Shown here: piece by piece, positions 26,725-33,831 of the stretch
How the letters are laid out: each line of letters begins with the position of its first letter
Numbering within the stretch: position 1 is the stretch's first letter
DNA from: Phycicoccus jejuensis
GTDB lineage: Bacteria > Actinomycetota > Actinomycetes > Actinomycetales > Dermatophilaceae
Reading direction: 5' to 3'
DNA length: 64,000 bases
Assembly: GCF_000720925.1 (NCBI RefSeq)
Contig: NZ_JOEE01000002.1
Span: 248,001-312,000 of the forward strand
The notes under the pieces: model-generated
Seen by the model: only the letters and a program-made list of their open reading frames with translations
What the model was told of the DNA's origin: nothing
Database searches by the model: none
Translations under genes and position numbers: made by a program

Positions 26725-28104
26725 TCAGCGGCCGCGCGGGGTCGCGAGCGCGATCTCCTCGGCGCTCGGGGTGCGCTGCTCGCGGGCCTCGGGCGGGAGG
26801 CAGTCGACGATCGCCGCCATGATCCTCTTCGTGTCGGCCGCGGGGGTGCCCCCCAGCCCCTCGACCGGCTCGCCGACCCGTACGCGGACCGTCGGAGGGT
26901 CGGTGAGCGCGAGCATCCGCGGGGTGGCCGAGCTGCGCGGCCACACCTTCTCGCTGCCCCAGATCCCGAAGGGGATGACGGGGGCGCCGGTCGCGGCGGC
27001 GAGCCGGGCGGCGCCGGTGCGCCCCTTGAGGACCGGGTCGTAGAACCGCTCGCCGCGCGGGATGGTGCCCTGGGGCAGGAGGCAGACGAGCTCGCCGGCC
27101 TCGAGCGCGACGGCCGCGGTCTCGAAGGACTCCTGCCCACCGCCGGCGCGGTCGACGGGGATGCCGCCGAGGGCGGTCGCGAGCGCCCCGACGACCGGGA
27201 CGTCGAAGAGCTCCTTCTTCGCGAGGATGCGCCCCGTGCGGCCGGTGCGGCGCATCATCTGGATCATCGCGGGGATGTCGAAGTAGCTGCGGTGGTTGCC
27301 GACGAGGATGGCCGGCCCGGTGCGCGGGATGTTCTCGGTGCCGCCGACGTCGAAGCGCGCGTACGGCGTGAGCAGCGAGGGGCTCGCGAGGAACAGCAGC
27401 CGCTGGAGCTCGACCCCGAGGACCGGGATCTTGACGACTCCGGGCGAGACGTCGAAGTGCACGATGGGCCACCCCCGGGCGAGCGCGTAGACGGTGAGCC
27501 GTGGGTCGGGGTTGACCGCGGCCGGGGTGCCGACCGCCGAGAGCAGCGGCAGGTCGTAGATCGAGTCGGAGTAGGCGAAGGACTCGGCGAGGTCGATGCC
27601 CTCGCGCGCGGCCCACGCGCGCACCGCGTCGAGCTTGCCGCGCGACCAGACGAACGGCCCCTCGAGGTCGCCGCTGAAGCGCCCGTCCTCGGTCAGGGCG
27701 TACCGGGTCGCGACGACGTGGTCGACGCCGAGCCGGTCGGCGAGGGGGCGGACGAGGTGCTCCGGCGTCGTCGTCGCGAGGACGACGGGGCGGCCCGCGG
27801 CGCGGTGCTGCTCGATGAGCGCGAGCGCGAACGGGTGGATGACCGCGGAGATCGTCTCCGCCGCAGCGGTGGCCGCCGCGTCGAACGCGTCCCCGGCGCG
27901 GCCGCGCGCGACGAGCGTGGCCTGGCGGGCCAGGGCGATGCTCGGCAGGGTCTCGCCGATGAGGTCGAAGGCCTTGAAGAGCAGACCCTCACCGGGCAGC
28001 CGCCGGCTCACGACGCCGAGGTCGTACATCGCGCGCGAGAGCAGCGGCCCGGTGCCGCCCTGCAGGAGGGTGCGGTCGAGGTCGAAGATCGCCGCGCCAG
28101 CCAT
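26725..28104 (-). CDS. HAD-IB phosphatase fused to PlsC acyltransferase
   Basis: A 459-residue fusion. Residues about 1-230 form a HAD-IB phosphatase (SerB-like), with FDLDRTLLQGG and D8/D10, and the SDSIYDLPLLSAVG motif near 180. Residues about 235-459 form a PlsC 1-acylglycerol-3-phosphate acyltransferase, with NHRSYFD (N270-H271 to D276) and LLPQGTIPRGERF as the EGT-type motif. Mycobacterium tuberculosis PlsC has the same fused layout. It probably makes phosphatidic acid at the membrane, with the phosphatase domain on a related phosphoester. TAGCCT lies 6 bases before the ATG. Confidence 0.9.
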   Translation of the reverse strand: MAGAAIFDLDRTLLQGGTGPLLSRAMYDLGVVSRRLPGEGLLFKAFDLIGETLPSIALARQATLVARGRAGDAFDAAATAAAETISAVIHPFALALIEQHRAAGRPVVLATTTPEHLVRPLADRLGVDHVVATRYALTEDGRFSGDLEGPFVWSRGKLDAVRAWAAREGIDLAESFAYSDSIYDLPLLSAVGTPAAVNPDPRLTVYALARGWPIVHFDVSPGVVKIPVLGVELQRLLFLASPSLLTPYARFDVGGTENIPRTGPAILVGNHRSYFDIPAMIQMMRRTGRTGRILAKKELFDVPVVGALATALGGIPVDRAGGGQESFETAAVALEAGELVCLLPQGTIPRGERFYDPVLKGRTGAARLAAATGAPVIPFGIWGSEKVWPRSSATPRMLALTDPPTVRVRVGEPVEGLGGTPAADTKRIMAAIVDCLPPEAREQRTPSAEEIALATPRGR

Positions 28105-28136
28105 GGTCGCAGGCTACCGGGCGGCATCATGGCGGG

Positions 28137-28964
28137 ATGGCGGACGGCGAGGGACTCACGGCGTTCGTCCTCGGCGGGGGCGGCGTCCTCGGGGCCACGC
28201 AGGTCGGGATGGTCCGCGCGCTGGCCGACGCCGGTGTCGTGCCCGACCTCGTCCTCGGGACGAGCATCGGGGCGCTCAACGGGGCGTTCGTGGCCGCCGA
28301 CCCGACGCCCGCCGGGGCGGGCCGGCTGGCCGAGGTCTGGGAGGCGGTCGTCCGCGAGGGGGTGTTCGTCGAGAACCCGGTGCGTCAGGCGGCGCGGGCG
28401 GCCCGGTCGCGCACCCACCTGCTGTCGAACGCGCCCTTGCGGCACGTCATCGACACCTACCTGCCGGTGTCGACGTTCGAGGAGCTGGCGGTGCCGTTCC
28501 AGTGCGTCGCGGCCCGCATCGAGGACGCGAGCGCCGCGTGGTTCGAAGCCGGGCCGCTGGCGTGGCCGGTCGTCGCGTCGTGCTCGGTGCCGGGACTCTT
28601 CCCGCCGGTCGTCATCGACGGGTGGTCGCACCTCGACGGCGGTCTCGTGCACTCGATCCCCGTGGGTCGGGCGCTGGCGCTCGGGGCGACCCGGGTGTTC
28701 GTCCTCCAGGTCGGGCGCGTCGAGCAGCCGCTGGCGCCGCCGCGCCGGCCGTGGGAGGTCGGGACGGTGGCGTTCGAGATCGCCCGCCGCCACCGGTACG
28801 TCCACGAGATGGCGTCGGTCCCGGCCGAGGTCGAGACCCACGTCCTGCCGAGCGGGGCCGAGTCGACCCCCAGCGTGTCGCTGCGCGCGGCCCGGTCCTC
28901 CCGGATGCGCGAGCGGGAGCGGCAGGCCTTCGAGGCGTCGGCGGCGTACCTGGCCGCGCTCTGA
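28137..28964 (+). CDS. Patatin-like phospholipase
   Basis: A 275-residue serine lipase/acyl hydrolase. The glycine-rich oxyanion loop is LGGGGVLGATQVG, the nucleophile elbow GTSIGAL with S43, and the dyad aspartate lies in DGGL (D167). A second ATG eight bases upstream is out of frame. It is transcribed away from the HAD-PlsC gene from a 32-base gap. It may remodel phospholipids or hydrolyse acyl-CoA; the substrate is not known. Confidence 0.9.
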   Translation: MADGEGLTAFVLGGGGVLGATQVGMVRALADAGVVPDLVLGTSIGALNGAFVAADPTPAGAGRLAEVWEAVVREGVFVENPVRQAARAARSRTHLLSNAPLRHVIDTYLPVSTFEELAVPFQCVAARIEDASAAWFEAGPLAWPVVASCSVPGLFPPVVIDGWSHLDGGLVHSIPVGRALALGATRVFVLQVGRVEQPLAPPRRPWEVGTVAFEIARRHRYVHEMASVPAEVETHVLPSGAESTPSVSLRAARSSRMRERERQAFEASAAYLAAL

Positions 28965-29021
28965 CGGGGCACCTGCCGGAGGCCCTGTCCCGCAGCCGGA
29001 CCTGGCCCTAGGCTCGCGGGC

Positions 29022-30161
29022 ATGGGCGCTCGAGGCATCCCCCCGCCGCCACGGGCGGTCCGCCGCGTGCTGGCGCCGCTCTGGCCGCTCGTCGGCCTCG
29101 TCGTCACCGGGCTGATGGTGCCGGTCGTCGTGGCCGGGGCCCTGCACTCGCTCGTCGACCGGCGCGCGCGGCTGTTCCGCTGCGCCTGCCTCGCCGTCCT
29201 GCTCATGTGGGTCGACATCCGGATGCTCGTGCGCTGCTGGGTGCTCGGGGCGGAGCCCCACGACGACCGGGCCCCGGAGTGGCGCGAGGCGCACGAGCGG
29301 CTGCTGTCCGACGCGCTCGACTCCCTGATGTTCTACACGCGGCGCTGGCTGGGGCTCGAGGTGCGGCTGACCGACCGGATGCACTTCGGCACCGCGGGGC
29401 GTCCGCTCCTCGCCCTCGCGCGGCACGCGGGGCCGTTCGACTCGCTGGCCGTCGCCTGGCTGCTGGCCCGGACCGCCGGCCGGCTGCCGCGGATCGTCCT
29501 CGCCGAGGCGCTGCGGTGGGACCCCGGGGTCGACACGATCCTCACCCGCCTCGACTCGTTCTTCGTCCCGTCGGCCGGGGAGGACCGGCTGGCCGGTGTG
29601 CGCGGGATGGCCGGCACCCTCGGCGACGACGACGTCCTGCTCATCTTCCCCGAGGGCCAGAACTGGACCCCGTCACGCCGGGCGCACCTCATCGAGCGGC
29701 TGCGGCGGCGCGGCGAGCACCGCCGGGCCGCCCGCGCCGAGGCGCTGGTCAACGTGCTCCCCCCGAAGACGCGGGGGGCGTGGGCGGCGCGCGAGGCCAG
29801 ACCCGGGGCCGACGTCATGGTCGTGGCGCACGCGGGGTACGGGCAGCTCTCGAGCCCGCGGCTCATCTGGGACGCGATGCCGTTCCGCGACCGGCCCTTC
29901 CTCGTGCGGACGTGGACCTGGCGCAGCGAGGACGTGCCGTCCGACCCGGTCGCGTTCGCGGCGTGGCTGGACGCCCGGTGGGACGAGGTGGACGCGTGGG
30001 TGACGGCCCACACGGACCCCGGGGGCATCCCGGAGCGGCGTCCGGCGACGGGGTCCGCAGCAGCGTTGCCGGACGCGTTGCCGGACGCGTCGCCGGACGC
30101 GTCGCCGGACGACCCGAGCGGTTCGTCCGGAGGCACCGCCGGCGGAACCGTCGCGCCCTGA
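29022..30161 (+). CDS. PlsC-like glycerolipid acyltransferase with repetitive tail
   Basis: A 379-residue protein. One or two N-terminal helices (LVGLVVTGLMVPVVVAGAL) precede an acyltransferase domain. The catalytic motif is RHAGPFD, keeping H and D of NHX4D but with arginine instead of asparagine. The glycerol-phosphate-binding motif is FPEGQNW in place of FPEGTR. It is probably membrane-associated. The tail (about 345-379) carries a four-unit repeat LPDA/LPDA/SPDA/SPDD encoded by 12-bp tandem repeats, then a Ser/Gly-rich end. A TAGGCT -10 box lies 7 bases before the ATG. The acceptor lipid is unknown. Confidence 0.84.
   Translation: MGARGIPPPPRAVRRVLAPLWPLVGLVVTGLMVPVVVAGALHSLVDRRARLFRCACLAVLLMWVDIRMLVRCWVLGAEPHDDRAPEWREAHERLLSDALDSLMFYTRRWLGLEVRLTDRMHFGTAGRPLLALARHAGPFDSLAVAWLLARTAGRLPRIVLAEALRWDPGVDTILTRLDSFFVPSAGEDRLAGVRGMAGTLGDDDVLLIFPEGQNWTPSRRAHLIERLRRRGEHRRAARAEALVNVLPPKTRGAWAAREARPGADVMVVAHAGYGQLSSPRLIWDAMPFRDRPFLVRTWTWRSEDVPSDPVAFAAWLDARWDEVDAWVTAHTDPGGIPERRPATGSAAALPDALPDASPDASPDDPSGSSGGTAGGTVAP
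30063..30112 (+). repeat. 12-bp tandem repeat inside the acyltransferase tail
   Basis: Four near-identical 12-base units (TTGCCGGACGCG or TCGCCGGACGCG) in frame encode (L/S)PDA repeats. Such a stretch can expand or contract without frameshift. Confidence 0.75.
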
Positions 30162-30177
30162 CGGGCGTCGCACGGGC

Positions 30178-30669
30178 ATGCAGCGCCTGTCCGGTCGCGT
30201 GGCCGCCGCCCTCGCCGTCGTCCTGCTCGTCGTCGCGGGGGCGGCGGCCCTACGGCTGCAGGTGGTGGGCGACGGGGGCGACGGCTCGGCCAACGGGTCG
30301 CGGACGGTGGGGTCGGTGGACGACCTCGCGGGGCGGTGGGTGGCGGTGAACACCACCGGGGCCCCGGCCCCCGTCGTCCCGCGGACCCTGTCGTTCTCCG
30401 TCGACGGGGATCGGCTCACGGTGCAGCCGGGGTGCAACTCCGGCGGGGGGCGCGTGGCGGTGGAGGAGTCTCGGCTGGCCGTCCCGGACGGGCTCGCCGT
30501 GACCGAGATGGCGTGCCTGGACGCCGACCGGATGGCGCAGGAGGCGTGGGCGCTCGAGATGCTGTCGTCCCGGCCGCGACTCGAGATCTCGGGCCCGTAC
30601 CTCTACCTCCACTGGGGCGACGGAGAGCGCTGGTGGCTGGGGATGGAGCGGCAGCCCGCCGGCGTGTGA
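30178..30669 (+). CDS. META/HslJ-domain membrane-anchored protein
   Basis: A 163-residue protein with an N-terminal hydrophobic segment (VAAALAVVLLVVAGAAAL), followed by a single META domain. The domain includes DLAGRWVAVN, LTVQPGCNSGGGRV and TEMACLDADRMAQE, whose paired cysteines match the family. META proteins such as HslJ are linked to surface stress but lack a defined activity. It is probably exported or anchored outside. The ATG is 17 bases beyond the upstream stop, so the two may be co-transcribed. Confidence 0.83.
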   Translation: MQRLSGRVAAALAVVLLVVAGAAALRLQVVGDGGDGSANGSRTVGSVDDLAGRWVAVNTTGAPAPVVPRTLSFSVDGDRLTVQPGCNSGGGRVAVEESRLAVPDGLAVTEMACLDADRMAQEAWALEMLSSRPRLEISGPYLYLHWGDGERWWLGMERQPAGV

Positions 30670-30737
30670 GCCCCCGACCACCCGACGCCCCCACCCTCCG
30701 ACCGTCCCGACCCGAGCACCCGGGGCGCAGGGACCGC

Positions 30738-31059
30738 GATCCTGAGAGCGGCCGGTCGAGGTGTGTCCTCCCAGCCTCCTGTCTCCCCGGAAGGTTTACC
30801 TTCCACCTCGCAACCATCTGCTTTCGGCCGCAAGGTCAACCTTCCGCGCGCAACCACATCCATGCTGCGCGGAAGGAAAACCTCGCCGGCGCAACCACAT
30901 GGTTCCCGCGGAGGAGGGAAACCTTCCTGCAGCAACCAGACACTTGCGGGGTGAAAGGGAAACCTTCCCTGTGCAACCAGATGCTTGCGGGTGGAAGGTA
31001 AACCTTCCGGGGCGCATGGAGGCTGGGAGTCATCCATACCGGGGCCCGCTCTCAGGATC
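30738..31059. repeat. Symmetric inverted-repeat element with 41-bp palindromic modules
   Basis: Six modules at an exact 41-bp pitch (30789, 30830, 30871, 30912, 30953, 30993/4) each carry a palindrome of the GGAAGGTWWACCTTCC type. Five GCAACCA motifs recur at 30810, 30850, 30891, 30932 and 30973. The array is bounded by matched inverted arms: 30738-30751 with 31046-31059 (14 of 14), 30768-30779 with 31018-31029 (12 of 12), and 30785-30804 with 30993-31012 (20 of 20). All are symmetric about 30898/30899. It fills the gap between two convergent genes. It could be a bidirectional terminator or a non-autonomous mobile element. Bases 30670-30737 and 31060-31108 outside it show nothing recognisable. 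Confidence 0.88.
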
Positions 31060-31108
31060 GGCGGCGGTGGGCACGACGGGGCGGGGTCGGGGTCCGGCCT
31101 TCGACGGG

Positions 31109-32083
31109 TCAGGCGCCTCCGGCGCGCAGCCCCTGGATCCACTCCCGGGCCGCGGCGAAGTCGGCGTCGCTCGCGCGCGGCCCGACGGTCGCGGGCTGCC
31201 GGTCCGCCCGGGGGTAGGACCCGAGGAAGCGCACCTCGGCGCAGATCCGCTTCAGCCCCATGAGCGCCTCCCCGAGCCGCTCGTCGAGCACGTGCCCCTC
31301 GACGTCGACGGAGAAGCAGTACGCCCCCATCGACTCCTTGGTCGGCCGCGACTCCAGCCGCGTCATGTTGATGCCCCGCGCCGCGAACTGCTCGAGCAGC
31401 TCCAGCAACCCACCGGCGTGGTCCTCGCGCTGGTAGAGCACGACCGTCGTCTTGTCGGCCCCCGTCGGCGCCGGCATCGCGCCCGGCCGCGCGACGAGCA
31501 CGAAGCGGGTGACCGCCGACTGCATGTCGCCGATGCCCTCGGCGAGCGTCGACAGCCCGTGCAGCGACGCCGCGGCCGGCGCACACACCGCCGCGTCGAA
31601 CTGCGGCGAGCCGGCGCCCGCCTGGTCCACCGCACCGGCGCGCCCCTCGTGCACCGCCCCGAGCGTCTCGGCGGCCGACGCCGTCGACAGCGTCGGCACG
31701 TACACGGCCTCGGGCAGGTGCGTCGCCATCCAGCCGCGTACCTGGGCCCACGCGTGCGAGTGCGTCCCGACGGCGCGGACGTCGGCGAGCGACACCCCGC
31801 CGCGCGCTGCGAGGACGAACCGCACCGGCACGAGCACCTCGCCCGTCACGACGAGGGGGTCGCCGCTGGCCAGGGCGTCGAGCGTCGCCGACACACCTCC
31901 CTCGACGGAGTTCTCGATGGGCACCATCGCCCCGTCGACGTCGCCGGCCCGCAGCGCCGAGAGCGCCGCCCCGACCGACCCGAACGCGACGCGCTCCGCC
32001 CCGTCGCCGGCGGCCGGCCACGCGTCCAGCGCCATCGAGGTGAAGGTGCCCTCGGGTCCGAGGTAGCCGAAGCGGGTGGTCAT
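31109..32083 (-). CDS. pheA: Prephenate dehydratase
   Basis: A 324-residue enzyme converting prephenate to phenylpyruvate for phenylalanine synthesis. The catalytic domain starts with FGYLGPEGTFTSMAL and includes PIENSVEGGV and TRFVLVAR, whose Thr-Arg-Phe is diagnostic. A C-terminal ACT domain (about 205-285) contains the GINMTRLESRPTK motif that senses phenylalanine, so feedback inhibition is expected. The ATG overlaps the upstream DUF4446 stop (ATGA). Confidence 0.95.
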   Translation of the reverse strand: MTTRFGYLGPEGTFTSMALDAWPAAGDGAERVAFGSVGAALSALRAGDVDGAMVPIENSVEGGVSATLDALASGDPLVVTGEVLVPVRFVLAARGGVSLADVRAVGTHSHAWAQVRGWMATHLPEAVYVPTLSTASAAETLGAVHEGRAGAVDQAGAGSPQFDAAVCAPAAASLHGLSTLAEGIGDMQSAVTRFVLVARPGAMPAPTGADKTTVVLYQREDHAGGLLELLEQFAARGINMTRLESRPTKESMGAYCFSVDVEGHVLDERLGEALMGLKRICAEVRFLGSYPRADRQPATVGPRASDADFAAAREWIQGLRAGGA

Positions 32084-32508
32084 GGCTGCTCCTTGCCGGT
32101 GCGGGCGGCGGCGAGGGCCTGCTGCTCCTCGGGCGAGAGGGTCGCCTCGGACGCGCCGCCGACGACCCCCTTCGCGTAGGTGCGCGACTCGCCGCGCGCG
32201 TGGATCGAGCTGATGACGAGGCCGTCGCCCCGGTCGTCGACGACGGCCGCGCTGAAGCTCAGCCGGCCGCCCATGTCGCCGAACGCGTCGTAGCGGACCA
32301 CCGCGACGTGCCGCAGCGCCTGGGCGACCTCGGCCCGCAACGCGCTGACGTCGGTGTCGCCGGCCGGCCGGTGCGCCTCGAGGGCGTCGACCCGCCGGCG
32401 CAGCCCGGCCGTCCGCACGAGGAGGAGCACGACGAGCGCGACCGCGGCGAGGAGCAGCAGCGCGGGAACCGCGAGCAGCAGCGCCTCCGCCGGTCCGATG
32501 TCGAGCAT
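32080..32508 (-). CDS. DUF4446 family membrane protein
   Basis: A 142-residue protein with one N-terminal helix (AEALLLAVPALLLLAAVALVV), a short coiled-coil-like stretch, then the conserved VVRYDAFGDMGGRLSFSAA and YAKGV motifs of DUF4446. The function is unknown; the domain should lie in the cytoplasm. It is coupled to pheA by a 4-base overlap, a pairing found in other actinomycetes. TAGCCT is 6 bases before the ATG and lies over the end of the upstream glycosyltransferase gene. Confidence 0.85.
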   Translation of the reverse strand: MLDIGPAEALLLAVPALLLLAAVALVVLLLVRTAGLRRRVDALEAHRPAGDTDVSALRAEVAQALRHVAVVRYDAFGDMGGRLSFSAAVVDDRGDGLVISSIHARGESRTYAKGVVGGASEATLSPEEQQALAAARTGKEQP

Positions 32509-32512
32509 GCCC

Positions 32513-33793
32513 TCAGGCTAGGGCCGGGGACGACGGCCGCGCCTCGACGTCCGGGTCCGCGCCGGCCCCCTCGTGCGCCTCCGCGTCGCGGTCCCGCCGA
32601 CGGGCGCTCCACCACAGCAGCGCCAGGCACGCCAGCCCACCGGCGACGTCGGCGTTCTGCAGCACCCGCCCCGGCCACTGCGGCCAGTCCCGCTGCGCGA
32701 GCCAGTCGATGCCCCACCACGGCAGGCGCAGCGTGAAGAAGACCGTGACGGCCGCCGCGGCCCACAGCCGGTGCCGCTCCTCCCACGGCCGGGCCCCGAG
32801 CAGCGCCAGCACGACGACGACGACCCAGTGGTAGTGGTGCACCCACGACACCGGCGACACGAGGCACGCGACGATGCCGACGACCGCGAGCTCGCCGACG
32901 GGGTCGCCGGCGCGGTACATCCGGGCGGCCAGCCGGAACCCCACCCACGCGATGCCGGCCACGACGACCAGCCAGATCACGGTGCCGGGCAGCCCCTCCG
33001 GGCCGAGGCGCAGCAGGAAGCCGCGCACCGACTGGTTGGCCGTCCCCGCGTTCGGCCCCAGGCGCGTGGGGTCGCGCAGCGCGAAGGTCCAGTACGTCCA
33101 CGAGGTGCCGGGCAGGACGGCGGCCGCGAGCAGCGTCGCGACCGCGGCCGACGCGACGGCGGTCGCCGCCTCCTTCCAGCGCCGGGTCAGGAGGAAGTGG
33201 ACGACGAAGACCCCCGGCGTCAGCTTGACCGCCATGGCCAGCCCGATGAGCGCGCCCTTGGGCAGCCAGCGCGCGAGGCGCGGTCGGGGCTCGACGAGGT
33301 CCATGACGCAGGCGAGGACGATGAAGGCGTTGACCTGCCCGAACCGGATGCCGTCGCCGACGGGGTGCAGCCAGAGCATCGGCGCCGTGAGGGCCGCGAG
33401 CGCCAGCGGCAGCCACGACCCGGAGCGGGCCAGCAGCGCCCGGCCGGCGTACCAGACGATGGCCGTCGTCGCGACGACCTGCATCGCCGTCCAGAGCCAG
33501 CCGACGACACCGAACGGGATGAGCGCCAACGGGATCCCGAGGAACGCCGCGAACGGCGGGTAGGTGAACGGCAGCAGCTGCGGCGCCTCGGTCATCGCCG
33601 AGTAGACCGGCCGCCCGGTGAGGATCGAGACCCCCGCCTGCCGGTACACGTCGACGTCGACCTGCCACTGGTCCAGCGGCCAGAAGACGAGGTAGCGCAG
33701 GGCCACCGGCGAGGCGGCGAGCGCCACGAGCACCACAGCGAGGATCCAGCGGTGCCGGGGCACGGCGGGGCGTCGGGCAGGCGGGGAGGTCAC
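32513..33793 (-). CDS. GT87-type membrane glycosyltransferase (mannosyltransferase-like)
   Basis: A 426-residue polytopic protein (about ten helices) of the DUF2029/GT-C family that includes mycobacterial alpha-1,2-mannosyltransferases using polyprenyl-phosphomannose. The first extracytoplasmic loop has VDVDVYRQAGVSILTGRPVY and LPFTYPPFAAFL, both typical, with the aspartate pair as probable catalytic residues. The GTG start is 6 bases from a GAGAAT -10 box. It lies near an MptB-like gene and a GT2 gene, suggesting a shared cell-envelope mannan pathway. Confidence 0.86.
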   Translation of the reverse strand: MTSPPARRPAVPRHRWILAVVLVALAASPVALRYLVFWPLDQWQVDVDVYRQAGVSILTGRPVYSAMTEAPQLLPFTYPPFAAFLGIPLALIPFGVVGWLWTAMQVVATTAIVWYAGRALLARSGSWLPLALAALTAPMLWLHPVGDGIRFGQVNAFIVLACVMDLVEPRPRLARWLPKGALIGLAMAVKLTPGVFVVHFLLTRRWKEAATAVASAAVATLLAAAVLPGTSWTYWTFALRDPTRLGPNAGTANQSVRGFLLRLGPEGLPGTVIWLVVVAGIAWVGFRLAARMYRAGDPVGELAVVGIVACLVSPVSWVHHYHWVVVVVLALLGARPWEERHRLWAAAAVTVFFTLRLPWWGIDWLAQRDWPQWPGRVLQNADVAGGLACLALLWWSARRRDRDAEAHEGAGADPDVEARPSSPALA

Positions 33794-33817
33794 GACACCA
33801 TTCTCACCACGGGTCGT

Positions 33818-33823
33818 TACCCT
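33818..33823 (+). promoter_or_regulatory. -10 box deciding the start of the large membrane protein
   Basis: TACCCT, 8 bases before the GTG at 33832. It overlaps the alternative TTG start at 33823, which therefore cannot be on a transcript made from it. Confidence 0.5.
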
Positions 33824-33831
33824 TGGGCCGC

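Noticed and set aside
25075..29115. Very long open frame (over 1300 codons) on the plus strand
   Set aside because: It runs antisense through zwf and the HAD-PlsC gene and in another frame through the patatin gene; its product is low-complexity Arg/Glu/Gly-rich, as expected of a shadow frame in high-GC DNA.
30738..31059. Coding region for a small repetitive protein
   Set aside because: Open frames exist, but the 41-base unit shifts frame with every copy and the symmetric inverted arms show that the sequence is organised as DNA or RNA structure.
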